The position numbers were made by a program, and so were the translations under genes. The notes beneath the pieces are model-generated. The model saw only the letters and a list, made by a program, of their open reading frames with translations, did not search any database and was not told the DNA's origin. From NCBI RefSeq assembly GCF_900961225.1, contig NZ_CAAHFN010000052.1, positions 18,904 through 82,903 of the forward strand: DNA of 64,000 bases. The letters are read 5' to 3'. This document shows positions 43,384 through 54,110 of this stretch, piece by piece. Numbering within the stretch: the first letter of the stretch is position 1; every line of letters starts with the position of its first letter. This stretch comes from Modicisalibacter radicis. Lineage in GTDB: Bacteria; Pseudomonadota; Gammaproteobacteria; Pseudomonadales; Halomonadaceae.

Positions 43384-45828
<2,445 letters not shown>

Positions 45829-45871
45829 AAGCGAGGCCGGCGTGAAGCCGGTTCGTCGATCGGCCCCAGCA

Positions 45872-45895
45872 AGCCCCCGCACGGCGGGGGCTTTT
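45872..45895 (+). terminator. Rho-independent terminator after icd
   Basis: AGCCCCCGC-ACG-GCGGGGGCT (45872-45892) forms a GC-rich nine-pair stem followed by a T-run, 43 bp after the icd stop. Confidence 0.85.
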
Positions 45896-46007
45896 CGTAT
45901 TCATGGCCGGAACTTTATCCCGGGTCGCTCGAGGGGTTATCGTGGCGGTGTCGGTTCAGCCAGTCGCTGACGATGCAAGGATAGCAACCCACGAAAAAGG
46001 AGGTCCC

Positions 46008-46262
46008 ATGGCGGACAAGACACTCAGCAAGGCGCAGGCCAAGGACGTGATCAGCCGCGCCGTACATCCCTACCATTGCAAGTTCCACGAGTCGGAAGGC
46101 GAGGATTTCGATCGGTTCACGGTCGAGATGGACGACGAGACGGTCGAGTTCGATATGCCCCCGGCGACCCATCAGGACAAGCAGGCGCTGGTCGAACGTC
46201 TGGAAATGGTCCGCACGCATCTCGTCGGACATGGTGGCAAGGTCGCCGACTGGACACCTTGA
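46008..46262 (+). CDS. Small hypothetical protein
   Basis: 84-residue acidic protein (MADKTLSKAQAKDVISRAVHPYHC...). ATG 46008 has AAAAGGAGGTCCC upstream, an excellent ribosome-binding site. It has one Cys and several His (HPYHCKF) and a long C-terminal helix region. I recognise no family. It is preceded by the icd terminator and followed by a strong hairpin, so it is probably monocistronic. Confidence 0.7.
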   Translation: MADKTLSKAQAKDVISRAVHPYHCKFHESEGEDFDRFTVEMDDETVEFDMPPATHQDKQALVERLEMVRTHLVGHGGKVADWTP

Positions 46263-46291
46263 TCGCCTACGTTGCCTGTTGCCGTACGCAA

Positions 46292-46325
46292 GCAAGACGC
46301 CAGCTCCGAAGAGCTGGCGTCTTGC
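46292..46325. terminator. Perfect 15-bp hairpin between convergent genes
   Basis: GCAAGACGCCAGCTC (46292-46306) and GAGCTGGCGTCTTGC (46311-46325) pair perfectly around the tetraloop CGAA. It lies between the 84-residue gene and the convergent CBS gene. There is no T-run on either side, so it may be a bidirectional terminator or a 3'-end stabiliser. Confidence 0.65.
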
Positions 46326-46391
46326 GTCGCGGGCCTTTCTCCGATGAGGCGTGGCCCGTGTTGCGTTGCGCTATCGTCGGCCGCTGCGGCC

Positions 46392-46814
46392 TCAGTGGTA
46401 ATTCTTGCTGCAGTTGACGATCTGCCTGGCGGTTTCATCGTCGTCGCAGTGATTGGCGATGTCGCCCATCGTGACCACGCCGCTGAAGCGCTTGTCGGTG
46501 GCGTTGTTCAACACCACGAGGCGTTGCACGTGCTGTTCCTGCATGTTCTTCAGGGCATCGATCACGTCCTTGTCTTCGTAGGTGTAGAGTACTTCGTGCG
46601 TGGCGATCGAACTCGCCTTGTGATCGGGCCCCTTGTCGCCGCCCATGCCGCGTGCCGCAACGTCGCGGTCGGTCAGTGTGCCGACGATCCGGTCGCCGTC
46701 GACCAGTGGCTCGAACCCGCTGTTGGTGTCGCGCATCCGCAACGCGACCTCGCGGATGGTGGCATCGGCGTTCAGGTAATCCGTGCGCTGGGTCATGACG
46801 TCTCTGACTTGCAT
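46392..46814 (-). CDS. CBS-domain protein
   Basis: 140-residue protein made of two CBS motifs: VRDVMTQRTDYLNADATIREVALRMRDTNSGFEPLVDGDRIVGTLTDRDV (residues 3-52) and HEVLYTYEDKDVIDALKNMQEQHVQRLVVLNNATDKRFSGVVTMGDIA (about 72-120). Stand-alone CBS pairs bind adenine nucleotides and usually act as stress or energy sensors. ATG 46814 has AAGGAGATTGAGC upstream. Confidence 0.9.
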   Translation of the reverse strand: MQVRDVMTQRTDYLNADATIREVALRMRDTNSGFEPLVDGDRIVGTLTDRDVAARGMGGDKGPDHKASSIATHEVLYTYEDKDVIDALKNMQEQHVQRLVVLNNATDKRFSGVVTMGDIANHCDDDETARQIVNCSKNYH

Positions 46815-46979
46815 GCTCAATCTCCTTATCCGTTGAAATGCGACCTTGGCCTCATGCAAAGCGCGGCACTTCCGAGTGCCACACTGTTAGGGATAGCTGG
46901 CGTGCGGGACGAATTCAAACGCTACCGCCAAGGGTTTGGTTAGCGCCTGTAAGTGCCGTCGTGGCGGGCCTGGCTGGGC

Positions 46980-48221
46980 TTACCCGCGGCCCTGTCGGTC
47001 CTTGGTATGGCCGGCGCCGTAGCGCTTGGCGAAGGGCGCCGCGGTGACGCCGTGGGCGACGACCGAGGCAAAGACCACCAGGCTGCCGACCACCCAGGGT
47101 GTCTCGCTGCCGGTGCGCCCGGTGGCCATCGCCGCGTAGAACAGCGCCGACACGCCGATCGGCCCGAACCAGCCCATCACCCAGGCGATGTCGCGGCCAC
47201 GGACAGGCGGCAGCCAGCGGTGCAGGGCGAGCACCACCGGCAGGCGGCGCAGCAGCAGGATCAGCAGGGCCAGCGCCACGCCGCCCCAGCCGAGCGTCGC
47301 CCACTTTTCCCACGGGGCGAGCAGCCCGAACAGCACGAACACCGGCAGGGTGAAGAACAGGTTGACGGCTTCCTGGACGTTGTCGGCCTCGCCGCGCTCC
47401 TTGCCGCCCACCACCTGGTCGAAGGCGATGCCGGCGGCGAACACGGCGAGAATGCTGTCGGTGCCGAGAAGCTTGCCGACGCCCAGCACCAGGAGCGTCA
47501 GCGCCAGTGACAGGGCGAGAAACGAGGGCTGATCGAGCCAGCCCTTGCGGTCCGACCACTCGAGCGCTCGGCCGCTTGCCCAGCCGATCAGGGCGCCGAC
47601 CAGCACGCTGCCGCAGACCTCCCACAACCAGGTCCTGACGACCCAGTCGAGCCAGGCCGTCTCCGGCGGGTGCGCCATCAGCAGTATCGGCAGCAATACC
47701 AGCGGGTAGGCGAGGCCGTCGTTGGCGCCCGACTCGGCGGACAGCAGGTGGCGGAAATCGCCCGGCAGGTTTTCCTTGGCGACCCCGCCGGTGACGATCG
47801 ACGAGGCGATCACCGGGTCGGTGGCGCAGACACTGGCGCCCACCAGCAGCGCCATGAGCAGTGGCAGGCCCAGCGTCCAGGCGCTGAGCAGGCTGCTGAT
47901 CAAGAACATCGCCGGCATGCCGATGGCCAGCAGCACTGCCAGGGGCCGCCATTGCCGAAAGATGAAGCGGGCGGGCAGGCGCAGCGCAATGCCCATCAGG
48001 CTGATGCCCAGCGTCAGCCGCGCGGTCTCTTCGACCAGATGGTGAGGGTTGCCCCACCGTGTCGGGTCGAGCAGCGCGAAGCCCTGCGGGCCGAGCGCCA
48101 CGCCCAGGCAGAAGGCCAGCAGCGGCAGCGACAGCACGGAGCGGTCGACCGGCCTCGACAGCAGGCCGAGGATCAGGATCAGGCCGCCTACTGCGGCCAG
48201 CGTCAGGTTGATATCCTTCAT
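46980..48221 (-). CDS. Cation/proton antiporter, NhaP/CPA1 type
   Basis: 413-residue membrane protein with about twelve to thirteen hydrophobic segments. The CPA signature is in GASVCATDPVIASSIVTGG (ATDP transport-site motif) and the conserved LLSAESGANDGLAYPLVLL. GWFGPIGVSALFYA is the family C-terminal motif. It should exchange Na+ or K+ for H+, consistent with a halophile. ATG 48221 follows GGGAGGGCC. It is divergent from the aspartyl-protease-like gene. Confidence 0.9.
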   Translation of the reverse strand: MKDINLTLAAVGGLILILGLLSRPVDRSVLSLPLLAFCLGVALGPQGFALLDPTRWGNPHHLVEETARLTLGISLMGIALRLPARFIFRQWRPLAVLLAIGMPAMFLISSLLSAWTLGLPLLMALLVGASVCATDPVIASSIVTGGVAKENLPGDFRHLLSAESGANDGLAYPLVLLPILLMAHPPETAWLDWVVRTWLWEVCGSVLVGALIGWASGRALEWSDRKGWLDQPSFLALSLALTLLVLGVGKLLGTDSILAVFAAGIAFDQVVGGKERGEADNVQEAVNLFFTLPVFVLFGLLAPWEKWATLGWGGVALALLILLLRRLPVVLALHRWLPPVRGRDIAWVMGWFGPIGVSALFYAAMATGRTGSETPWVVGSLVVFASVVAHGVTAAPFAKRYGAGHTKDRQGRG

Positions 48222-48371
48222 AGGCCCTCCCTGGCTTATGATGACGACGACGCCCGACCCTGGCATCGTGGATGGCCGGGGCCGGGCGATGTAACGCACG
48301 CGCTGCAAAAGCATAGTAAAGCGGTGCGCTGCGCGTCGAAGAGCGGTCTTGCAGCGGCCAGCCGAGGTGAC

Positions 48372-48908
48372 ATGAGCGACGACGACAAGGCGGTACGGCG
48401 TACCGGGCTGGGCATGATGCTGCTGTTCTGGGCGATCGTGCTGGGCCTGGCGGTGTGGTGGTTTCAGGGACTGCTCGAGGAGCGGCGCAATCCCAATGCC
48501 GGACTGGCGACCTCGACGGCATCCGGCGATGCGCAGCCGGTGACCCTCGAACGCAACGCCGGCGGCCATTTTGTCGCCACCGGGCGGATCAACGGTGAAC
48601 CGGTCGAGTTCCTGCTCGACACCGGCGCCAGCCTGGTCTCGGTGCCGGCCTCGCTGGCCGAGCGGCTGGGCCTCGAGCGGGGCGCGAGCGCGACCTTCGA
48701 GACCGCCAACGGCCAGGCCCGCGGCTACCTGACCACCCTCGACGAGATCGCCCTGGGAAGCTTGCGCGCCAGCGACGTGCGCGGCTCGATCAATCCCGGC
48801 ATCGGCGGCGACACGGCGCTGCTGGGCATGAGCTTCCTCAACCGCTTCGATATTCGCATACAGGGCTCGCGGATGATCCTGAGCCCGCCGCAAACCAACG
48901 AATCGTGA
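48372..48908 (+). CDS. Membrane-anchored retropepsin-like aspartyl protease (TIGR02281 type)
   Basis: 178 residues. An N-terminal membrane anchor (GLGMMLLFWAIVLGLAVWWFQ) precedes a periplasmic retropepsin-like domain whose active-site triad is in FLLDTGASLVSVP. A second hydrophobic-Gly element is TALLGMSFLNRFDIRI. It probably forms a homodimer; the substrate is unknown. GAGGTG precedes the ATG. A lipoprotein gene follows 36 bp downstream. Confidence 0.85.
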   Translation: MSDDDKAVRRTGLGMMLLFWAIVLGLAVWWFQGLLEERRNPNAGLATSTASGDAQPVTLERNAGGHFVATGRINGEPVEFLLDTGASLVSVPASLAERLGLERGASATFETANGQARGYLTTLDEIALGSLRASDVRGSINPGIGGDTALLGMSFLNRFDIRIQGSRMILSPPQTNES

Positions 48909-48944
48909 GTGGGCACGACGCAACGCTCACTGAAGGAGGATGTC

Positions 48945-49478
48945 ATGCGCCAATGGATGGGAATCGTGTTGCTGGGCGGCCTGCTGGCGGGCTGCCAGGG
49001 GCTGATGCCCGGGAGTGATGGCGAACCCCCCGAGGTCGTCGACCGAACCGATCAGGCGCCGGGTTCGGCGGTGGTCGAACGCCAGGTGGCCTTCCCGGCC
49101 GATACCTACGCCAAGCTGGAAAAGCGCGGCAGCGCCACCATCAAGGGCCGCCTGCGCTACACCACGCGACAGGGGCGGACCATCGTCGGTGCCGACGAGA
49201 AGGTCTCGATCGCCCCGGCGACCGAGTATTCCGCCGAAGCCGCCGATGTGGCGCTGGCCGGCAAGCGCATCGAGCCTGCCGACCCGCGTGCCCGGGAGTA
49301 CACCCACTACGCGCGGACCGATGGCAATGGCTACTTCGTGGCCCATGGCATCCCGGCGGGGGTGTTCTATGTTGCCGGCAGCGTGCGACTACCCGACGGC
49401 CAGTCGCGCAGTCCGCTGATCCTCAAGCAGGTCAGGGTCGGCGCGGGGCAGACCCGCGAGGTGGACCTGAGCCGCTAG
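48945..49478 (+). CDS. Putative lipoprotein with carboxypeptidase-regulatory-like domain
   Basis: 177 residues. The lipobox LLAGC at about residues 12-16 (MGIVLLGGLLAGC) implies lipidation. The mature part has a beta-sandwich-like repeat: GSATIKGRLRYTTRQGRTIVGADEKVSIAPAT, then YTHYARTDGNGYFVAHGIPAGVFYVAGSV, resembling carboxypeptidase regulatory/transthyretin-like domains. ATG 48945 follows GGAGGATGTC. The biological role is unknown. Confidence 0.78.
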   Translation: MRQWMGIVLLGGLLAGCQGLMPGSDGEPPEVVDRTDQAPGSAVVERQVAFPADTYAKLEKRGSATIKGRLRYTTRQGRTIVGADEKVSIAPATEYSAEAADVALAGKRIEPADPRAREYTHYARTDGNGYFVAHGIPAGVFYVAGSVRLPDGQSRSPLILKQVRVGAGQTREVDLSR

Positions 49479-49498
49479 CCGCCCGATGGTCGCCGCCC

Positions 49499-49648
49499 TC
49501 AGTCGCGCGGGTCGTGGTGGGCTTGCTGGTCATGATCGTCGTGTGGCTGGCGGTAGTGGCCGGGAATCGTCACGCGCTCGCCGTTGGGCAGGTCGCGCAC
49601 ATGGGTGGGCACGTAGACGCGGGTGATGACGCTTCTGCGCTGAGTCAT
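49499..49648 (-). CDS. Short hypothetical protein, His/Asp-rich C-terminus
   Basis: 49 residues: MTQRRSVITRVYVPTHVRDLPNG..., ending in a His/Asp/Gln cluster. It looks like a real small protein (ordered start, charged tail), but the ribosome-binding site is only AGGA ten bases upstream. No family is recognised. Confidence 0.45.
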   Translation of the reverse strand: MTQRRSVITRVYVPTHVRDLPNGERVTIPGHYRQPHDDHDQQAHHDPRD

Positions 49649-49722
49649 AATCCGAGTGTCCTGGTCAAGTATTGTGTTGGCAGTGTTTACGCTACGCCTC
49701 GACTCGACGAGAATCAATCTCG

Positions 49723-49761
49723 ATGCGCCCGCATGACGGCAAAGCCGCCATGCGGGCGCAT
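49723..49761 (-). terminator. Long hairpin downstream of alcohol dehydrogenase remnant
   Basis: Arms 49723-49740 and 49744-49761 (ATGCGCCCGCATGACGGC and its complement) pair at 17 of 18 positions around an AAA loop. It lies just past the stop of the minus-strand pseudogene and is probably its old terminator. Confidence 0.55.
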
Positions 49762-49790
49762 TGGCCTGGCCGGGCTGGACCGGCGTCGCT

Positions 49791-50090
49791 TCAGGTGCTG
49801 GTCTGCGGCTCCAGCGCCACCTTGATCCAGCCCTCCTCGCGGCGGTCGAAGGCTTCGAAGGCACTCAGCGTGTCGGGCCATGTCCAGGCGGTCCCGGTGG
49901 CCGTCGATGGCGAATACCCGGCCGGCGCCGAACAGGAAGGCGCTGGCGATCGCGGACAGCCCGACCGGGCCGCAGCCGAAGACCGCCACGCTGTCGCCGT
50001 CGCTGATCGCGTCGGGCAGTTTGACCAGCCCGTCGTTGGCGAACGGACACTCTTGAGCGTAGAAAGCCTGCGCGGGAACCCCCACAAGAA
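49791..50090 (-). pseudogene. Internally deleted zinc-type alcohol/formaldehyde dehydrogenase
   Basis: Minus strand reading from about 50085 gives QECPFANDGLVKLPDAISDGDSVAVFGCGPVGLSAIASAFLFGAGRVFAIDGHRDRLDMARH, the mid-protein Rossmann part of a zinc MDR dehydrogenase. It then jumps frame to SAFEAFDRREEGWIKVALEP, the usual extreme C-terminus of the same family. The N-terminal catalytic zinc domain and about a third of the coenzyme domain are missing. It is a non-functional relic. Confidence 0.75.
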
Positions 50091-50145
50091 AGTCGTTAGT
50101 GACTGTAAACGCACCGGACGAGGTCGCCCATGGCGGACGCGAAGG

Positions 50146-50631
50146 CTAGCCACGGGGCGGCAGGGTGGGGCGGCTCATCAGGATCACTTCGCCGGCGTCG
50201 TCGCGCAGCAGCTCGCTGAAACCCAGCGAGCGATAGAGCGCATGCGCGACATGATTGTCGGCGTAGACGTTGAGGGTCAGCCGGCGCGCGGCGAAGTCGT
50301 CGCACGCCGTGGCGATCAGGGCCTCGCAGAGCCGGCGACCCAGCCCCCGGCCGCGATGGCCGGGCGCGACGATCAGCCGGGCCATGTGCACCACCCGGTG
50401 ATCCCCGGCCAGCAGCTGGCCGAAGCCGACGGGGACCGTATCGGCGAGCAGTGCGAAGGCGTTGTCGGGCGAGGCGGCCATCTCCAGCCAGGCGCCATTG
50501 GGCGTAGCGGGAAACGACACGTTGGGCCCCGCCCAGCGCCGGCAGGCTTCGGCATCGGGGACCCAGCCCAGCACCCTGCCCAGGTCATCGACCCGGGCGG
50601 GGCGCAGTGTGGTCAACGGGGCGCAGGGCAT
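50146..50631 (-). CDS. GNAT-family N-acetyltransferase
   Basis: 161-residue acetyltransferase. The acetyl-CoA loop is in MARLIVAPGHRGRGLGRRLCEALIATA (motif A, R-G-x-G-x-G/A type), followed by LTLNVYADNHVAHALYRSLGFSE (motif B). ATG 50631 has GGAG eight bases upstream. The substrate is unknown. Confidence 0.87.
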   Translation of the reverse strand: MPCAPLTTLRPARVDDLGRVLGWVPDAEACRRWAGPNVSFPATPNGAWLEMAASPDNAFALLADTVPVGFGQLLAGDHRVVHMARLIVAPGHRGRGLGRRLCEALIATACDDFAARRLTLNVYADNHVAHALYRSLGFSELLRDDAGEVILMSRPTLPPRG

Positions 50632-50755
50632 GGGGGAGACTCCAGCATGGCTGTCGGGGACCCGCTCGGTACCGCTGCCGGCGAAGGGGTATGATGGGCG
50701 CTTGGCATCGGTCACGGTTGGTGGCCATGGTAACCTTTCGACGTCCGAGTTCGTC

Positions 50756-50830
50756 ATGACACCCTTCAAGTCCCGTGCCCTGGAATATCTGGAGGCCATC
50801 GTTCGTCACGGCTCGCTGCGCCGTCGGTGA
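50756..50830 (+). pseudogene. Truncated LysR-type regulator start
   Basis: MTPFKSRALEYLEAIVRHGSLRRR then stop: the first helix pair of a LysR HTH, broken where AAERL-like sequence should follow. It directly precedes the VanX-like gene and may be the remains of its regulator. Confidence 0.5.
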
Positions 50831-50922
50831 AGGGTTCATCGCGGCCCCCTGCAGAACCTCCCACGACGTATCCTGGCTGATTACCTGGCTCCCGCACACC
50901 CTTGGCTGACTGCATCTTGGAA

Positions 50923-51693
50923 ATGAACCGCTTGAAAGTGACCGATTCGACCAACCGGCCCATCGCCGATATCGCCGAGCCTCAGTGGCATGCCATCGCG
51001 GCGATTCCCATCGCCGACGCGGGCGGGCCTCTGCACCCGCTTGGCCTGGCTGGGCCGGTATTGCGTTCCCACCCCATCTACCACGTGCTTGGCGTCCCCG
51101 GGGCGATTCCCGAATGCCTGGTGCGCGAGGAAGTCTACCGGCGGCTGCTCGAGGTGGCCCGGCGCCTGCCGGAGGGGCTGGGTCTGGTGGTGCTCGATGC
51201 CTGGCGGCCCTACGCCGTGCAGCGTCATCTCTACGACACCCTGCTGGGCATGATGGAAGCCCGCTACGCGGATCTCGACGAATCGGATCTTCGGGCCATG
51301 GCCCGGGCCTTCGTTTCGCCGCCCAGCGATCGAGAGGCGTGTCCCAGCCCTCACCTCACCGGCGGGGCGGTGGACGTGGCGCTGTGCGACGCCGATGGGA
51401 TCCTGCTGGACATGGGGTCTGCTTTCGACGAGGCGCGGGCGGCATCGCATACCGTGCATTTCGAGCACCACGCCGTTGACGCCGACACGCGCCTTTATCG
51501 TGATCGTCGGCGGATTCTCTATCACGCCATGGTTGATGCCGGCTTCGCCAACCTGCCCAGCGAGTGGTGGCACTACAGCTACGGCGACCAGATGTGGGCC
51601 TGGTATCGCGGCCAGCCGCATGCGCTGTTCGGCCCCAGCGGCCCCGACACGCTGGAGGCCCGCTGGCGGCGGTCGCTGGGGCGGGATGCCTGA
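50923..51693 (+). CDS. ddpX: M15D D-alanyl-D-alanine dipeptidase (VanX/DdpX-like)
   Basis: 256-residue zinc dipeptidase. Zinc and catalytic motifs are complete: Arg95 in LDAWRPYAVQ, SPHLTGGAVDVAL (His144, Asp151) and EWWHYSYGDQMW (Glu214, His217). VanX homologues split D-Ala-D-Ala, in vancomycin resistance or for peptidoglycan-dipeptide recycling (DdpX). No vanHA genes are nearby, so recycling or nutrition is more likely. There is no signal peptide. The start is uncertain (ATG 50923; TTG 50902 possible). Confidence 0.88.
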   Translation: MNRLKVTDSTNRPIADIAEPQWHAIAAIPIADAGGPLHPLGLAGPVLRSHPIYHVLGVPGAIPECLVREEVYRRLLEVARRLPEGLGLVVLDAWRPYAVQRHLYDTLLGMMEARYADLDESDLRAMARAFVSPPSDREACPSPHLTGGAVDVALCDADGILLDMGSAFDEARAASHTVHFEHHAVDADTRLYRDRRRILYHAMVDAGFANLPSEWWHYSYGDQMWAWYRGQPHALFGPSGPDTLEARWRRSLGRDA

Positions 51694-51709
51694 GGCGGTG
51701 GCGCCGGTA

Positions 51710-52093
51710 TCAGGTCTGCTCCTGTAGGGCCTGATAGCGAGCGCGAGCGGCCACGATGGTGCGGTGATGCGTATCCGCCCAGGCCACAAGCTGCTGCATC
51801 GGCTCGAGAAAGGAACGCCCCAGCGGGGTCAGGGTATATTCCACGCGCGGCGGGACCTCGGGGTAGAGCGTACGGGTGATGAAGCCATCCTGCTCCAGCT
51901 GCTTGAGCGTGCGGGAGAGCATCTGCTTCGAGATATCACCGATCTCGCGCATCAGGGCATTGAAGCGCAGGGTGCCGGGGGCCAGCGTCTCCAGAATCAG
52001 CAGGCTCCACTGGTCGCCGATCCGGTCGAGTACGTCGCGAATCGGGCAGGGCTGTTCGAACACCATCTCTTCATCGTCGGGGATCGTTGCCAT
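51710..52093 (-). CDS. HxlR-family transcriptional regulator
   Basis: 127-residue winged-helix regulator: CPIRDVLDRIGDQWSLLILETLAPGTLRFNALMREIGDISKQMLSRTLKQLEQDGFITRTLYPEVPPRVEYTLTPLG. The Cys of the N-terminal CP motif (residue 16) is the redox-sensing position in some members. GGGAGAAATA precedes the ATG. It is divergent from an NAD(P)-binding protein gene, with a perfect inverted repeat between them. Confidence 0.92.
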   Translation of the reverse strand: MATIPDDEEMVFEQPCPIRDVLDRIGDQWSLLILETLAPGTLRFNALMREIGDISKQMLSRTLKQLEQDGFITRTLYPEVPPRVEYTLTPLGRSFLEPMQQLVAWADTHHRTIVAARARYQALQEQT

Positions 52094-52117
52094 TATTTCT
52101 CCCTGAAGGATCGTTCA

Positions 52118-52139
52118 ATGGTCACGTTGTCGTGACCAT
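52118..52139. promoter_or_regulatory. Inverted-repeat operator of the HxlR/NAD(P)-binding divergon
   Basis: ATGGTCACG (52118-52126) and CGTGACCAT (52131-52139) form a perfect 9-bp dyad with spacer TTGT, 24 bp upstream of the hxlR start. It has the size and position of an HxlR dimer site. Confidence 0.65.
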
Positions 52140-52244
52140 GTCAGCTGAAGGTGACTTCTTGTGGCGTCATGAAAACCGCTTTAAGTTCGTCCTACGGTCT
52201 GTCTTTTAGACCATGTATCAAACATGAACTCAAGGAGGTTTCTC

Positions 52245-52856
52245 ATGGCAAACGTTGCGCTTATCGGGGCGTCGGGCGATGCGGGCTCGCGTATTCTCGC
52301 CGAACTGTCCGATCGGGGACATCAAGTGACCGCCATTGCGCGCAATGCGGACAGGATCGCCTCATTGCCCGGCGTGACGCCGAGGCAGGGCGACGCCAAC
52401 GACCGGCAGGGGCTGGGGGCGCTGCTCGAGGGGCATGACGCGGTCATCAGTGCCGTGCCCTTTACGGCCAGCGATGTAAGAACGCTCGTGGGGGCGGTGC
52501 GTGACGCCGGGGTGACACGCTACCTGGTCGTCGGTGGGGCAGGCAGTCTCGAGGTGGCGCCCGGCGAGAAGGTCATCGACCAGCCGGGTTTCCCCGAGGC
52601 CTACAAGCCCGAAGCGAGTGCCGGCGGCGAGTTTCTGGACTTTCTGCGCGGCGTCGCTGATCTCGACTGGACGTTCCTGTCGCCTTCGGCGGAGTTCGTG
52701 CCCGGCGCGCGAACCGGAACGTTTCGCCTCGGGCAGGATACGCTGCTGACCCATGAGGGGGGCTCCAGCATCTCCTTCGAAGATTACGCCGTGGCAATGG
52801 TGGATGAGCTCGAGACGCCCAGGCACGTGCGTCAACGCTTTACCGTCGGCTATTGA
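52245..52856 (+). CDS. NAD(P)-binding, atypical short-chain reductase (YwnB/NmrA-like)
   Basis: 203-residue Rossmann protein. The dinucleotide motif is ALIGASGDAGSRILAEL (residues 5-21). Later parts are GDANDRQGLGALLEGHDAVISAVPF, YLVVGGAGSLEVAPG and LDWTFLSPSAEFVPG, typical of SDR_a5/NmrA-like flavin or quinone reductases. ATG 52245 follows AAGGAGGTTTCTC. It is controlled in all likelihood by the divergent HxlR regulator, so probably induced by an electrophile or quinone. Confidence 0.87.
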   Translation: MANVALIGASGDAGSRILAELSDRGHQVTAIARNADRIASLPGVTPRQGDANDRQGLGALLEGHDAVISAVPFTASDVRTLVGAVRDAGVTRYLVVGGAGSLEVAPGEKVIDQPGFPEAYKPEASAGGEFLDFLRGVADLDWTFLSPSAEFVPGARTGTFRLGQDTLLTHEGGSSISFEDYAVAMVDELETPRHVRQRFTVGY

Positions 52857-52946
52857 CCGAACCAGCCGCTACTGCATCCGTCATCGTGCCGCACTGGTGA
52901 TCGGCGCCTCCCACGGGTTCGCGCCCGTCAGCCGGGACACTGAAGC

Positions 52947-52980
52947 CCCGCTCCATGCATGAATGAATGCACGGAGCGGG
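52947..52980. terminator. Bidirectional terminator-like hairpin
   Basis: CCCGCTCC (52947-52954) pairs with GGAGCGGG (52973-52980). After one mismatch TGCAT pairs with ATGCA, with loop GAATGA. It lies between the convergent NAD(P)-binding gene and gnd. Confidence 0.55.
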
Positions 52981-52993
52981 CAGGGAGGAGGGC

Positions 52994-53971
52994 CTACTTC
53001 GGCGGCTCGACATGGCCGCCGAAGCCGAAGCGCATCGCCGAGAGCAGCCGGTCGGCGTAGGTGTTTTCCTGGCGCGAGCGAAAGCGCGAGAACAGCGCAT
53101 TGGCGAGCACCGGGGTGGGTACGCCCTGTTCGACCGCGGCGTCGATGGTCCAGCGCCCTTCGCCGCTGTCGGCGACCGCGCCGGTGAAGTTGTCGAGCCG
53201 GTCATCGCCGGCCAGCGCCTGGGCGGTCAGGTCGAGCAGCCAGGAAGAGACCACACTGCCGCGCCGCCAGACCTCGGCGATGTCGGCCAGGTCGAGATCG
53301 AAGCGCTCCTCCTCGGGAAGATCCGGCGACGACTTGGTCTTCATGATGTCGAAGCCTTCGGCATAGGCCTGCATCAGGCCGTACTCGATGCCGTTGTGGA
53401 CCATCTTGACGAAGTGTCCCGCGCCTACCGGGCCGGCATGGATATAGCCGCGTTCGGCGCGATCGTCGGGCGCGTGGCGGCCCTGGGTGCGCTCGATGGT
53501 GCCGTAGCCCGGGGCCAGGCTGTCGAACAGCGCATCGAGGCGTTCGAAGATCGCACGCTCGGCGCCGACCATCATGCAGTAGCCGCGCTCGAGCCCCCAC
53601 ACGCCGCCGGAGGTGCCGACATCGACGTAGTGAATGCCTTGTTCCCTGAGGGTACGGGCACGGCGGATGTCGTCCTTGTAGAAGCTGTTGCCGCCGTCGA
53701 TGATCACATCGTCCGCGTCCATCACCTCGCCAAGCGCCATGATCGTCGCCTCGGTCGCTTCGCCGGCCGGCAGCATCACCCACACCGCGCGCGGCTTGGC
53801 CAGGTTGGCGACCAGCTCGGTCAGGCTCTTGGCGCCGCTAGCGCCATCCCGGGTCAGGGCGTCGACCGCCTCACTGTTCTGGTCGTAGGCGACGATCTCG
53901 TGGCCCTTGCCCATCAGGCGACGGGCGATATTGCCGCCCATGCGGCCGAGTCCGATGATGCCGAGTTGCAT
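52994..53971 (-). CDS. gnd: 6-phosphogluconate dehydrogenase, decarboxylating, short form (YqeC/GndA type)
   Basis: 325-residue enzyme, about 140 residues shorter than the E. coli Gnd, as in the short, often NAD+-preferring class. The Rossmann motif is [16 protein letters not shown]. The substrate motif is [10 protein letters not shown] and [25 protein letters not shown]; the catalytic Lys is in [14 protein letters not shown]. It makes ribulose 5-phosphate and CO2. AAGGATC precedes ATG 53971. Confidence 0.93.
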   Translation of the reverse strand: MQLGIIGLGRMGGNIARRLMGKGHEIVAYDQNSEAVDALTRDGASGAKSLTELVANLAKPRAVWVMLPAGEATEATIMALGEVMDADDVIIDGGNSFYKDDIRRARTLREQGIHYVDVGTSGGVWGLERGYCMMVGAERAIFERLDALFDSLAPGYGTIERTQGRHAPDDRAERGYIHAGPVGAGHFVKMVHNGIEYGLMQAYAEGFDIMKTKSSPDLPEEERFDLDLADIAEVWRRGSVVSSWLLDLTAQALAGDDRLDNFTGAVADSGEGRWTIDAAVEQGVPTPVLANALFSRFRSRQENTYADRLLSAMRFGFGGHVEPPK

Positions 53972-54057
53972 GCTGTGATCCTTTGCTGATTCGTGGCGCT
54001 TTCGTGGCACTAAGGCTAGCGTCGGCCGGTGGCTTTGACCATGACCGACGCCCGCGC

Positions 54058-54090
54058 AATAAAATGGGCCATGCGTCGGCATGGCCCATT
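54058..54090 (-). terminator. Rho-independent terminator of nrdAB
   Basis: On the minus strand AATGGGCCATGC and GCATGGCCCATT (54090-54079 and 54074-54063) form a 12-bp perfect stem with a four-base loop, followed by TTATT. It starts 21 bp after the nrdB stop. Confidence 0.8.
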
Positions 54091-54110
54091 CTGTCGTCGA
54101 TAGAGGGCGA

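Noticed and set aside
50902..50922. TTG start extending the VanX-like protein by seven residues
   Set aside because: Rare start codon, no better ribosome-binding site than ATG 50923, and the extra residues add no family similarity.
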